64,000 nucleotides of DNA from WHTK01 sp965197795 (GTDB lineage: Bacteria > Chloroflexota > Dehalococcoidia > DSTF01 > WHTK01). Location of the stretch: NCBI GenBank assembly GCA_965197795.1, contig OZ240228.1, positions 2,294,001 to 2,358,000 on the forward strand, in the 5' to 3' direction. A program made the translations under genes and the position numbers. The notes below the pieces were generated by a model that was given only the letters and a program-made list of their open reading frames with translations, was not told the origin of the DNA and did no database searches. Of this stretch, positions 54,122 through 62,745 are shown one piece after another. Each line of letters opens with the position of its first letter. The stretch's first letter is position 1.

Positions 54122-54678
54122 GCCCGACCTGCCCCAGCGCGCGCTTTCAGACTTCGATGACTCGCCCTCAGCCACTGCAGCGTCCCGCGCACCGCCGACG
54201 CCCTGGACTGCATAGCGATCGCGTCGAAGCTGAGTGCGTCTGTTGACTCGATTCCCGCCTCGATCTCGCGCTCATACGCCTTGCAGGTCTCGATCTGCTG
54301 CTCGATCAACTCGGCCGCCTGCGCCGGGCCTTCATGCATCGCGAAGTACAGCTTCACCATGAAGTCGTACCGCACCTGACGCAGCCGTTCGACGGGCTGT
54401 CGCAGCCAGCGCTGGAAGGTCGCGTCGCCATCGGGCGTCGTCGCGTACACGGCCCGTGGCGGGTAAGTACTGCTGTCCCATTCGCCGTCGATCAGCTCCA
54501 GGCCGGATAGCGACTTCAAGATCGCGTAGACCATCGCCGGTTCCACGGGACACACGCGCGCCAGGCCGCGACCGCCGCTGAGCTGTCGCTGCAGCTCGTA
54601 GCCATACGCCGGCTGTTGGCGCAGCAGGCCGAGGACAGCGTATTCGGCCGGCGTCAGGTGAGTCTTGGTGCGTGGCAT
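54118..54678 (-). CDS. PadR-family transcriptional regulator
   Basis: 186 aa. Winged-helix start LTPAEYAVLGLLRQQPAYGY plus ELQRQL, then VEPAMVYAILKSLSGLELID, RAVYATTPDGDATFQRWL, and a C-terminal helical dimer domain. PadR repressors usually sense phenolics or drugs; here the gene leads a molybdate operon, so it may sense molybdate or cofactor status instead. ATG 54678 is preferred over 54699 because the N-terminus then begins with a basic residue run and clears the operator. Confidence 0.88.
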   Translation of the reverse strand: MPRTKTHLTPAEYAVLGLLRQQPAYGYELQRQLSGGRGLARVCPVEPAMVYAILKSLSGLELIDGEWDSSTYPPRAVYATTPDGDATFQRWLRQPVERLRQVRYDFMVKLYFAMHEGPAQAAELIEQQIETCKAYEREIEAGIESTDALSFDAIAMQSRASAVRGTLQWLRASHRSLKARAGAGRA

Positions 54679-54735
54679 AGCCAAATCATGATTGGTCAAT
54701 CATTGACTATCGTCAAGTCAACATTCGGAGCGAAA
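54679..54735. promoter_or_regulatory. Divergent padR-mobA control region with inverted repeats
   Basis: Contains AATCATGATT (perfect 10-bp palindrome), GTCAATCATTGAC (13-bp) and TTGACTATCGTCAA. These overlap possible -35/-10 elements on both strands. It is the natural site for PadR autoregulation and control of mobA. Confidence 0.55.
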
Positions 54736-55350
54736 ATGCGCTCGATGACGACTGGGGGACACTTCGCCGCGATCGTCCTCGCCGGTGGGCGGAGCACGCG
54801 CTTCGGCCGCGACAAGGCGGGCGAGCTTCTGCGTGGCCGCAGCCTGCTGCAGCGCGTCCTCGACCGCCTCGATGGCATCGTCGACGAATACGTCGTCGTC
54901 AAGGCGGCCGGCCAGGAGCTGCCGGCCATCTACGCCAGCCGCCCCATCACCTATGTCGAGGACTTGTTTCCCGGAACCGGCCCGCTCGGCGGCCTCTACA
55001 CCGGGCTCTCCTGCATGGCTGCGGTAAGCGCCGTAACCGTTGCCTGCGATATGCCGTTGCTGAAGCCGGCCCTGATCGCTCTCTTACGCCGCCTGCAGCC
55101 GGGCTACGACGCCGTCGTGCCCCTCAACGCCTTGCCTGAGCCCCTCTGTGCCGTCTACGCGACGAGCTGCCTGCCGGCGATACAGGCTCAGCTCGACGCC
55201 TCTTCTTATAAGATGACCAGCTTCCTCGAAGCCGTGAACGTACGATTCGTCGAGCCCTCCGAATGGCGACGCCTGGATGCCGATGGCGTGTCCTTTCTCA
55301 ACGTCAACAGTCAGGACAACCTGGAGCGCGCGGCGCAACTTCTCGGCTAG
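54736..55350 (+). CDS. mobA: Molybdenum cofactor guanylyltransferase
   Basis: 204 aa. Attaches GMP to molybdopterin. The start AAIVLAGGRSTRFGRDKAGE has the LAGGxSxRxGxDK signature, and PGTGPLGGLYTGLSCM with VACDMPLLKP are the other nucleotide-sugar motifs. ATG 54736 has GGAG upstream. It is divergent from padR-modABC, which makes a compact molybdenum locus. Confidence 0.9.
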   Translation: MRSMTTGGHFAAIVLAGGRSTRFGRDKAGELLRGRSLLQRVLDRLDGIVDEYVVVKAAGQELPAIYASRPITYVEDLFPGTGPLGGLYTGLSCMAAVSAVTVACDMPLLKPALIALLRRLQPGYDAVVPLNALPEPLCAVYATSCLPAIQAQLDASSYKMTSFLEAVNVRFVEPSEWRRLDADGVSFLNVNSQDNLERAAQLLG

Positions 55351-55499
55351 TGGTACTTGATCGGCCGGTCGCGGTTGCGCGCGTCAGTCTTGTCATCCTG
55401 GACGCGCCGCTCGCTGAGCCAGAGCAGCGCGATCGCCACGAAACCGAGGTCAAGCCCCAGGAACAGCAACACGGCAACCACTACAGTCGTAGATTCCAT
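55347..55499 (-). CDS. Small one-helix membrane protein, 50 aa
   Basis: Reads METTVV-type start (MESTTVVVAVLLFLGLDLGF), a membrane helix to about residue 28, then a charged tail SERRVQDDKTDARNRDRPIK ending YH. GGGAGG lies 9 nt upstream of the ATG at 55499. Its TAG overlaps the mobA stop by 3 nt on the opposite strand. Too short for most gene finders. Function unknown. Confidence 0.6.
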   Translation of the reverse strand: MESTTVVVAVLLFLGLDLGFVAIALLWLSERRVQDDKTDARNRDRPIKYH

Positions 55500-55656
55500 A
55501 GCGATTCGGCCTCCCTACCGGCCAGACGAACGCCTGCCTTAATCGCCTAACGCGCTAGACTGCTCCCACGTTTCAGCGCGAATTGAGGGAGGCCGCTACA
55601 GCCGAAATGATCCGCTAGCCGCACCAGCCCTATCCAACTCGTGAGGAGACCGCCTA

Positions 55657-56529
55657 ATGAAGATCGGCGTCACTTTCCCCCAGACAGAAATCGGCCACGA
55701 CCCCATCCTGCTGCGCGACTACGCGCAGACCGCCGAAGACCTGGGACTGGACCACATCCTGGTCTACGACCACGTGCTCGGGGCGAATGTCAGCACCCGG
55801 CCCGATTGGGGTACGCCCTACACCGACAAGGACAGCTTCCACGAGCCGTTCGTGATGTTCGGCTACATGGCTGCCCTGACGTCGACGATCGAATTCGTCA
55901 CCGGCATCCTTATCCTGCCGCAACGCCAGACTGTGCTGGTCGCGAAGCAAGCCGCCGAGGTTGACGTGCTGAGCGGCGGCCGTCTGTACGTCGGCGTAGG
56001 GCTGGGCTGGAACGATGTCGAGTACGAAGCGCTGGACCAGGACTTTCACAACCGCGGGCGGCGCGTCGAGGAGCAGATCGAGGTCCTGCGCCGGCTCTGG
56101 ACCGAACCGACCGTCGACTTCGAGGGCAAGTGGCACCGTATCGACCGCGCCGGCCTCAATCCGATGCCGGTCCAGCGACCGATCCCGATCTTCATGGGAG
56201 GCGCTTCCGACCGCGTGCTGGAACGGGCGGCGCGCATCTCCGACGGCTGGTTCCCAAACGTCCGGCAGCCGGCGGACATCGAGGCGCTTCCGGGCAGGAT
56301 CGAAGCGCTGAAGCAGCGGGTCGAAAGCCACGGCCGCGATCCCGGCGCCTTCGAGATTCGGGTCTCGACCGGCATCGCCAACAAGAGGCCACAGGATTGG
56401 GCCAAGGATGTCGAGATGTACGAGAAGATGGACGTCGACTTCCTCTGCTTCAGCACGATGGGCGCCGGGTTCGCCACTCCGCGCAATCACATCGACGCCA
56501 TGCGACGCTACAAAGAAGCCATCGACTAG
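55657..56529 (+). CDS. LLM-class F420-dependent oxidoreductase
   Basis: 290 aa luciferase-like TIM barrel. MKIGVTFPQTEIGHDPILLR at the start, ILILPQRQTVLVAKQAAEVD, and LYVGVGLGWNDVEYEALDQD, with FMGGASDRVLERAARISDGW, are typical of F420-dependent members (TIGR03619-like). Substrate unknown. ATG has GAGGAG upstream. Confidence 0.87.
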   Translation: MKIGVTFPQTEIGHDPILLRDYAQTAEDLGLDHILVYDHVLGANVSTRPDWGTPYTDKDSFHEPFVMFGYMAALTSTIEFVTGILILPQRQTVLVAKQAAEVDVLSGGRLYVGVGLGWNDVEYEALDQDFHNRGRRVEEQIEVLRRLWTEPTVDFEGKWHRIDRAGLNPMPVQRPIPIFMGGASDRVLERAARISDGWFPNVRQPADIEALPGRIEALKQRVESHGRDPGAFEIRVSTGIANKRPQDWAKDVEMYEKMDVDFLCFSTMGAGFATPRNHIDAMRRYKEAID

Positions 56530-56583
56530 GTCCCTTGCGCTAAGATCGACTCAAACCGGAATCGTGGATAAAGAAGGCGGCAC

Positions 56584-56814
56584 ATGGGAAGAGAACAGCT
56601 AGAAGCGTTGGCCCGCATCATCGACGAGCAGCTAAAGGACGGCTCGGACAGCGCCGTCATCGGCACGTGGACCATCCGCTACGACGGCGCGCGCGAGGTG
56701 CTCTACTTCGAAAAGTGCGAGGACGGCTTCTACTGTGAGGAGCGCCCCTCCGTGATCGACCTCAAAGGCAACGTCATAGACCGTGGCGGTCCGATCGTGA
56801 TCGAGGAAGGCTAG
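56584..56814 (+). CDS. Hypothetical small protein
   Basis: 76 aa, not recognised. A helix (REQLEALARIIDEQLKDG) then a small beta part (TWTIRYDGAREVLYFEKCED) . Two Cys (EKCEDGFYC) could bind metal. It precedes the next unknown gene by 8 nt. Confidence 0.6.
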   Translation: MGREQLEALARIIDEQLKDGSDSAVIGTWTIRYDGAREVLYFEKCEDGFYCEERPSVIDLKGNVIDRGGPIVIEEG

Positions 56815-56822
56815 ACGCGGCG

Positions 56823-57614
56823 ATGAACCGCGAAGAGGTCGCGGCCGCGCTCGGACGTCTCGCTGGTACGCAGCGAGCGCTGATCTACGACGTTAGCGAA
56901 TCGGACGCGCCGAGCCGCGAGCAGCCACAGACGCCCTTCGTGAGTGGCTCCGACGCATGGTGGGCATTCGTTGACCGGCGCCGCGCCCTGGATGACGGTC
57001 AGGACCTGACGCTCCTCATCTCGATGCGCGGCCTCGGCCTGGATGAACGGCTCCTGGTGGTCAACTGGGGCACAGCCTTCGCCAACGCCTTCCTGGTCAT
57101 CGAGCCTGCTGACCCCTGGCTCGACCTGACCACGCAGGCCGGCATCGATCAGTTTGCCGCGGCGGCTGGCACGGACGATCCAGACGCCCTGGTCCGCGGT
57201 GCCTACGCCGAATGGATCTACTGGGTACGAGACGAGAAGAGCGAGCTCGAGAGCCGGAGGGCCACCATGCCGCTGGAAACGGGGGCGACCCTGTTCGAGG
57301 CCTTGTGGCGGCGCCTGCCGCAGACGTTCCCGGCCGAGGCGTTCCTCTCCAGCCTGACCTTGCTTCAGCTCAAAGAGGCCGAGCTCTTCACGGGCGGCCG
57401 CGAGGTTGCGCGGGCGATAGTCCCGTTCCTGACACGGCTCGGGCTACCGATCATCTGGGACCCGCGTCACGTGATCCAGGGCGTACGGCAGCTGGTCGAC
57501 GCCGGCCTGGCGTGGGTCGAGGATCCGGAAGACAACGGGCGCCGCTACCGCGGCCCATCGGAGCCCATCCCCTCCGACGTCAGCGACGAACGCGTCGCCC
57601 TGATGCTGCGGTAG
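56823..57614 (+). CDS. Hypothetical protein
   Basis: 263 aa, not recognised. N-terminal acidic and soluble part with WWAFVDRRRALDDGQDLTLL, then an all-helical C-terminus with GATLFEALWRRLPQTFPAEA and HVIQGVRQLVDAGLAWVEDP, which resembles a winged-helix or wHTH. No signal peptide. Probably coupled to the small gene before it. Confidence 0.55.
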   Translation: MNREEVAAALGRLAGTQRALIYDVSESDAPSREQPQTPFVSGSDAWWAFVDRRRALDDGQDLTLLISMRGLGLDERLLVVNWGTAFANAFLVIEPADPWLDLTTQAGIDQFAAAAGTDDPDALVRGAYAEWIYWVRDEKSELESRRATMPLETGATLFEALWRRLPQTFPAEAFLSSLTLLQLKEAELFTGGREVARAIVPFLTRLGLPIIWDPRHVIQGVRQLVDAGLAWVEDPEDNGRRYRGPSEPIPSDVSDERVALMLR

Positions 57615-57728
57615 CTGGGGTAGCCCGTATCGCCTCTCGGGTGCAAGAGGCCCCAGCAGTGCGTCCGTCAACAGCCGAGTGAGAATCGTCAGCCGATCTG
57701 CGTTGGATCCTAGCTGCCTCGCCGCGGC

Positions 57729-57756
57729 TATAATCGGGGCGTACCCACTGGGGAGG
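57729..57756 (+). promoter_or_regulatory. -10 box and strong SD of the SCO1664-type gene
   Basis: TATAAT (57729-57734) and GGGGAGG (57750-57756). The SD is 7 nt before an in-frame ATC (57764) but 31 nt before the first ATG (57788). Confidence 0.5.
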
Positions 57757-57763
57757 TGCCGAC

Positions 57764-58531
57764 ATCACAAGCCGCTACGTCCGCGGCATGCCCGCCGCCA
57801 GCTGGCAACCCGATCTTCCGAACATCCTCGACATTCTCGGTCAGGCCGAAGTGCAGGAAGAGTGGATGCTGGCCGCCGGTTCCAACTACGTCTTCCTGCT
57901 CAAACTGACGCACCCGGAGGCCGGCGAGGGCTACGCCGTCTATAAACCCCGCGACGGCGAGGCGCCGCTACACGACTTCCCCGCAGGCACGCTTTACAAA
58001 CGCGAGTACGCCGCCTACGTGGTCAGCCAGGCGCTGGGCTGGAACCTGGTACCGGCGACCGTCGTGCGCGAGGAAGGCCTGAGCGCCGGTGTCGGCGCGC
58101 TGCAGCTGTTCGTGGTCCACGACCCGGCGTTGCACTTCTTCAACCTCAAGGACGACCGCCAGGAGGACATGCGCCGCATCGCCTTGTTCGACTGGCTGGT
58201 CAACAACGCGGATCGCAAGGGCGGCCACACGCTGCTGGACGGCGAAGGCCACCTCTGGTGCATCGACCACGGCATCACGTTCCACGCCGAGGACAAGCTG
58301 CGCACCGTGATCTGGGACTTCCAGGGCACGCCCGTTCCACCTGCCATGGTGGAGGACGCCTGCGATTTCGCCGTGCGGCTGCGCGAGGACACTTCGCTGC
58401 GTCAGCAGCTGTCCGAGCTGCTGTCTGAGATAGAGCTGAGCCGTCTCGAAGAGCGCGCCGCGATGATCGATCGCGAGCGCGTCTACCCGCCGCAGCCAAT
58501 GCACCGGCCCTACCCCTGGCCGATGATCTGA
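57764..58531 (+). CDS. SCO1664-type PI3K-like kinase-fold protein, possible ATC start
   Basis: About 247-255 aa. Kinase-fold motifs: GSNYVFLLKLTH with GEGYAVYKPRDGEAPLHDFP (Lys of the ATP site), then ALFDWLVNNADRKGGHTLLD (catalytic-loop D and N) and LWCIDHGITFHAEDKLR (DxG-like). In actinobacteria it sits with a phosphomutase and DUF3090; here it is alone. Between the in-frame TAA and ATG 57788 there is no ATG, GTG or TTG; the SD spacing favours ATC 57764. If so, the protein gains (M)TSRYVRG. Confidence 0.75.
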   Translation: MTSRYVRGMPAASWQPDLPNILDILGQAEVQEEWMLAAGSNYVFLLKLTHPEAGEGYAVYKPRDGEAPLHDFPAGTLYKREYAAYVVSQALGWNLVPATVVREEGLSAGVGALQLFVVHDPALHFFNLKDDRQEDMRRIALFDWLVNNADRKGGHTLLDGEGHLWCIDHGITFHAEDKLRTVIWDFQGTPVPPAMVEDACDFAVRLREDTSLRQQLSELLSEIELSRLEERAAMIDRERVYPPQPMHRPYPWPMI

Positions 58532-58581
58532 GCCATTAGTTGACGCATTATGGCACGTACTAGGATCGCAGGCGCTCGAAC

Positions 58582-59037
58582 ATGACGTACTTGGCGCCCT
58601 TCGAAAGTCGTCACAGTTTTGGTTATCGGTCCCTTCCCTATTGCTTTGAGTGCATGTTCGAACGAACCAGCCCCTGTTGCGGAGCAAACACAAATCGCTT
58701 TGCCATCCTCGCCAACCAGTGCGCCGGCTGCGGCAACTATCGCCGAAACGCCTACCTAAATTCCTTCAACAGAAGTCGTCCCTGTACGACCGTCGCCGAC
58801 ATCAGACATTCCGGCGACGAGGCCTCCTCAATCTACGGCAACGGTGACGCTGCCCACTCAGGCAGCACCAACGCCGACGCCTCCTCGCAGTACCCGTCGG
58901 GCGATGCCTACAATTGCGGTGATTTCGCGACGTACGCAGAAGCCAAAGCGTACTTTGATGCAGTTCCAGGGGATCCCAGCAAGCTAGACAACGACGGAGA
59001 CGGCTTTCCTTGTGAGAGTCTGCCGGGAGCACCCTAG
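58582..59037 (+). pseudogene. Lipoprotein with Excalibur domain, broken by frameshifts and a stop
   Basis: Three frames together make a standard protein: KSSQFWLSVPSLLL (signal, frame a), then ALSACSNEPAPVAEQTQIAL (lipobox and Pro/Thr linker, frame b, with an internal TAA after ETPT), then YPSGDAYNCGDFATYAEAKA with DNDGDGFPCESLPG (frame c), an Excalibur calcium-binding domain. Two single-base losses plus a nonsense codon are needed to explain it. The long single open frame through it is therefore not the real N-terminus. Confidence 0.6.
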
Positions 59038-59047
59038 CCTTCGCTGT

Positions 59048-59632
59048 CTAACCTGCGTTCTTGCCGATCAAGCTGAGGAACTCGCTGCGGGTGCGCGCGT
59101 CGGTGCGGAATTGGCCCAGCATGCAGCTGGTGACCGCGCTCGAGTGCTGCTTCTCGACGCCGCGCATCATCATGCAGAGGTGCTGCGCCTCGATCACGAC
59201 GCCGACACCCTTCGGCTCCAGGATCTCGTCGATCGCGTTGGCGATCTGCGTCGTCAGGCGTTCTTGAACCTGCAGGCGGCGCGCAAAGACCTCGGCCAGG
59301 CGCGCCAGCTTGCTGAGGCCGACGATCTTGCCGGACGGCAGGTAGGCGATGTGGCAGCGGCCGAAGAACGGCAGCAGGTGGTGCTCGCAGAGGCTGTAGA
59401 CCTCCGTGTGCACCGTGACCATCTCGTCGTACTCGACCTCGAACAGCGCCTCACCGATGGCGGCGCGTGGGTCCATTTGATAGCCGGACGTGAGGAAGGC
59501 CAGGCTACGCGCCACCCGCTCCGGGGTTGCACGCAGGCCTTCGCGCTCCGGGTCCTCGCCCAGCCCTTCCAGCATGGTGCGAATCATCTCCGCCACTTCC
59601 CGTGAACCTTCGCCGTCGAACTCGTCGTTCAT
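59048..59632 (-). CDS. folE: GTP cyclohydrolase I
   Basis: 194 aa. First step of tetrahydrofolate synthesis. EGLRATPERVARSLAFLTSG, VYSLCEHHLLPFFGRCHIAY, LQVQERLTTQIANAI and MMMRGVEKQHSSAVTSCMLG include Cys/His zinc ligands (CEHH) and the active region. ATG 59632 is preferred because AGGTGA lies 8 nt upstream; GTG 59644 is possible. It follows the nitroreductase immediately. Confidence 0.95.
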   Translation of the reverse strand: MNDEFDGEGSREVAEMIRTMLEGLGEDPEREGLRATPERVARSLAFLTSGYQMDPRAAIGEALFEVEYDEMVTVHTEVYSLCEHHLLPFFGRCHIAYLPSGKIVGLSKLARLAEVFARRLQVQERLTTQIANAIDEILEPKGVGVVIEAQHLCMMMRGVEKQHSSAVTSCMLGQFRTDARTRSEFLSLIGKNAG

Positions 59633-59644
59633 CGTTTTTTTCAC

Positions 59645-60136
59645 CTACCAGCGGTCGTAGTGCACTAACTCGTCGAGCGGCAATCGGGAGCGGCTCTCCC
59701 CCGGCTTCGCGGCAGCTGCTGGATAACCAAACGAGATGCCGATCGAGGCCACGTGCGTCTCCGGCAGGCCTAGCGCCTGGCTGGCGATCACCTCTTCACG
59801 CAGGCCGATCGGGCACGTGTGGATGCCCTCAGCCCAGGCGGCAACCATCATGTTTTGCGCCGTGCGCCCGACGTCGAAGTCGCGGCGGTCGCGCTCCTGC
59901 ACGATGACGATGGCCAGGGGCGCATTGACCAGGGGCGTCGTGCCTGGGCCCGCGGGCGCCAGCTTCTCCTTCGCTGCGTGGTCGCGCATGACGATGTAGC
60001 GCACCGTCTGCGAGTTGCCGGAGCTGCCTGCCATGCGGCCCGCCTGCAGGATGCGCTGCAGTACCTCTTCCGGGATCGGTTTCGAGTCGTATTCTCGGCG
60101 GTCGCGCTTGCCGACGATGGCCTGATAAGCATCCAT
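59645..60136 (-). CDS. Nitroreductase-family protein
   Basis: 163 aa, FMN-dependent. IVGKRDRREYDSKPIPEEVL at the start, AGSSGNSQTVRYIVMRD, and DVGRTAQNMMVAAWAEGIHT are typical of the family. Substrates could include nitro compounds, quinones or F420-like electron carriers. ATG with AGGAGTAG upstream. Probably co-transcribed with folE. Confidence 0.85.
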   Translation of the reverse strand: MDAYQAIVGKRDRREYDSKPIPEEVLQRILQAGRMAGSSGNSQTVRYIVMRDHAAKEKLAPAGPGTTPLVNAPLAIVIVQERDRRDFDVGRTAQNMMVAAWAEGIHTCPIGLREEVIASQALGLPETHVASIGISFGYPAAAAKPGESRSRLPLDELVHYDRW

Positions 60137-60261
60137 GTCTACTCCTGTCTCTGCGCGGGAACAGCCTATACTCTAACCAATCCTGCCCACCAAACGCTTC
60201 CCGCCAATCGGCCGCGAAGAGGACCCATCGCCACTTGTAGCTAAGTTTAGGAAGGTCAACC

Positions 60262-60657
60262 TTGGTCAAGCTAACGTCGGAGCAGCGCAAGCTGATCGAA
60301 GAACCGAACCTGGCCCACGTCGCGACGCTGATGAAGGACGGCTCGCCGCAGGTGACGCCGGTTTGGGTCGACTGCGACGACACGCACATCCTGATCAACA
60401 CCGCGGAAGGCCGTCAGAAGCCGCGCAATTTGGCCCGCGACGCCCGCATCGCGCTCTCGATCGCGTCTCAAGAAGACCAGCAGATGTACATCCAGATCCG
60501 CGGCCGCGTGGTTGAGATCACGCGGCAAGGCGCCTTCGAGCACATCAGCAAGCTCGGTCGCAAGTATCGCGGGCCGGACTTCGTCTACCCCAGCCGCTCG
60601 GACGAGACGCGGATCATCATCCGCATCGAGCCGGAGTCCGTCAGCGGGCGGGCCTAA
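60262..60657 (+). CDS. PPOX-class F420/FMN-binding protein
   Basis: 131 aa split-barrel flavin protein. NLAHVATLMKDGSPQVTPVW is the family start, followed by TAEGRQKPRNLARDARIALS and RGRVVEITRQGAFEHISKL. Members of this group often use F420. TTG start with AGGAAGG upstream. Confidence 0.87.
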   Translation: MVKLTSEQRKLIEEPNLAHVATLMKDGSPQVTPVWVDCDDTHILINTAEGRQKPRNLARDARIALSIASQEDQQMYIQIRGRVVEITRQGAFEHISKLGRKYRGPDFVYPSRSDETRIIIRIEPESVSGRA

Positions 60658-60735
60658 CGGACTCGAGTCTGCCTCCGGGGCGGCGGCGAAGCGCCCCTGC
60701 GTCCCGAAAACCCGATGCGCTAACATGAGCCGCAG

Positions 60736-60809
60736 GCGGCCAAGGTGTTGTGGTGGCACGCGTCCCTCCCAAGGATGAGGCACGGGTTCAATTCCCGTTG
60801 GCCGCTCCA
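60736..60809 (+). tRNA. tRNA-Gly (anticodon CCC), CCA encoded
   Basis: Acceptor GCGGCCA/TGGCCGC, D-stem GTGT/GCAC, anticodon stem CGTCC/GGATG with loop CTCCCAA, T-stem ACGGG/CCCGT with loop TTCAATT, and the 3' CCA encoded after T. All stems pair. 74 nt. Confidence 0.97.
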
Positions 60810-60967
60810 GAAAAAGCAATCCGTCTTCATCGTTGCCAGCGCGCCGGCCCGCCGCTAAGAGCAAGGTCGCTTCGCAAGGCCTCTGTTGCCGCAGTCGCCC
60901 GCCCTGAGAGTCCTTGACAGGCTCACGGTTATGGCGCTTTCATTCCTCGACAGGAGGGTTGACCCAG

Positions 60968-62353
60968 ATGCTTTCCAGCCAAGACAACCAGCTGATTACC
61001 GACACCAATCCCGGAACCCCGATGGGTGACGTTTTCCGGCGCTTCTGGCTCCCAGTCGCCCTGGCGGATGAGCTGCCGGGACGCGATTGCGAACCCGTCA
61101 GGGTGAAGGTCATGAATGAGGACCTTATCGCCTTCCGCGACTCCGACAACCGAGTCGGTCTGGTCGATGCTTTCTGCGCCCATCGCGGTGCGCCGATGTT
61201 CTTCGGTCGCAACGAAGACTCCGGTCTGCGCTGCATCTACCACGGCTGGATGTATGACGTCGACGGCAACTGCGTCGACATGCCCAACGCTCCAGAGGGC
61301 GAGACCTACAAAGAAAAGATTCAGATTAAGTCGTATCCCTGTATCGAAGCGGGCGACTTGATCTGGGCTTATATGGGGCCGGCAGACAAGAAGCCGCCGT
61401 TCCCCGAGTTCGAATGGACCAAACTGCCCAAGTCACACCGTTACGTGACCAAGTGCGTCGAAGCCTGCAATTACCTCCAGGCCATGGAGGGCGACTACGA
61501 CCCCAGCCATGCTCGCTTCCTGCACAGCACCATGGATGGCCGCGGCACGCTGACTCCCTGGGCGGCGCAGAATGCCGCGCAGGCCCAGTTTTTCGGCAAC
61601 TCCGACCCCGACGAGCGCTATCCGCGAGGCGTCGGGGGAAGACGAGTCACCGCTGACGACAAGAGGCTTCTGGGCAATGGCCGGCCCGAGGACTTCGCGC
61701 AGGCGATGCTCACCATCAACACAACGTCACAGAGCGACGGTGAGTACACGGCGAGTGTCGGCCCGACGTGGTGGATGCCGATCTTCTGCACCGCCGGCAT
61801 CTCCGCTCCGGGACACCCTTCGAGCAACATGCGCATCCCGATCGATAACGAGAGCTTGATGTTCTACCGCCTGCGCTGGAGCTGGGAGCCGATCTCGGAG
61901 GACGACCTTCACCAGTACAAGCACGGCGGCTACACTCACCCGGAGCTCGTTCCGGGCACCTGGTTGCCTCAGGCCAACATCAATAACGACTATCAGATCG
62001 ACCGTGTGGCTCAGAGGAACCTGTCCTACTCTGGGATCAAAACGTTCCCTCTGCAGGACATCGCGCTGATCGAGGCCCAGTGGGGACCGATTGCCGATCG
62101 GACCCAGGAGCATCTCAACAGCTCAGACCATCTGATCATCCACGTCCGCCAGCGCCTGCTAAAAGCCGCCATGGAAATGGCCGCGGGGATCGAACCGGAA
62201 GGTCCGAACCGTCCCGATGTCTTCCGTCTGCATCGCGAAACCGCAGTGGCGGCCACGGAGGATGAGGCGATCGAACTTGCGACGGCGGCCGCCAAGCGAG
62301 CGCTCTATGCCGAGAAGATGCAAGCGCAGGCGTCGCCTCAACCTGCCGTCTGA
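60968..62353 (+). CDS. Rieske non-heme iron oxygenase, large subunit
   Basis: 461 aa, phthalate-dioxygenase-like. The Rieske centre is CAHRGAP (C-x-H) and CIYHGWMYD (C-x2-H). The mononuclear iron site is in EGDYDPSHARFLHS (D/H...H). Domain order and length match group I oxygenases that demethylate or hydroxylate aromatics; the substrate is unknown and no reductase lies nearby. Start ATG 60968 has AGGAGGG 9 nt upstream. Confidence 0.88.
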   Translation: MLSSQDNQLITDTNPGTPMGDVFRRFWLPVALADELPGRDCEPVRVKVMNEDLIAFRDSDNRVGLVDAFCAHRGAPMFFGRNEDSGLRCIYHGWMYDVDGNCVDMPNAPEGETYKEKIQIKSYPCIEAGDLIWAYMGPADKKPPFPEFEWTKLPKSHRYVTKCVEACNYLQAMEGDYDPSHARFLHSTMDGRGTLTPWAAQNAAQAQFFGNSDPDERYPRGVGGRRVTADDKRLLGNGRPEDFAQAMLTINTTSQSDGEYTASVGPTWWMPIFCTAGISAPGHPSSNMRIPIDNESLMFYRLRWSWEPISEDDLHQYKHGGYTHPELVPGTWLPQANINNDYQIDRVAQRNLSYSGIKTFPLQDIALIEAQWGPIADRTQEHLNSSDHLIIHVRQRLLKAAMEMAAGIEPEGPNRPDVFRLHRETAVAATEDEAIELATAAAKRALYAEKMQAQASPQPAV

Positions 62354-62447
62354 CCGGGAACGGGAACTAGCCCCTAGCTCCGCTGGTCGGCCTACGGCCC
62401 TCAGCAGGACGCTGCGTTTGCAAGATCTGCGTAGCGGGTCGCGGGGG

Positions 62448-62592
62448 TGTCATCCTGAAGGCGCTAGCCGAAGGATCAAAGCGGTTCGTTGAGAAGGTCG
62501 GCGCGTCTATTGAACGATGCGTTCGTCTTCCGAACTAATCCTTTACGGGTCATGAAGTGCTTAGTTCCTTCGGCTGTCGCCTCAGGACGACA
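62448..62592. repeat. Imperfect inverted-repeat element, about 145 bp
   Basis: Outer arms TGTCATCCTGA and TCAGGACGACA, inner GCGCTAGCCGAAGGATCAAA paired with GCTTAGTTCCTTCGGCTGTC. Same family as 38661-38782. It lies in the 392-bp gap after the Rieske gene, where no gene is seen. Confidence 0.7.
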
Positions 62593-62632
62593 AGTCGGCG
62601 CCTCTATTGGACGATGCGTTCGTCTTCGAACC
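62494..62632 (+). repeat. Direct repeat of about 40 bp
   Basis: GTCGGCGCGTCTATTGAACG (62498) and GTCGGCGCCTCTATTGGACG (62594), each continuing ATGCGTTCGTCTTC, with a few mismatches. The first copy is inside the inverted-repeat element. Confidence 0.75.
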
Positions 62633-62745
62633 AGTCACGCATTTATCCACCAGCGTTGTCTCGGCAATTCGGGCCGCTTGCTGTCTGGACCCAGGCCTTG
62701 CTCCACGCGGCGGCATACCGTGACGTGGGGGGCTCATCGCCTGCG

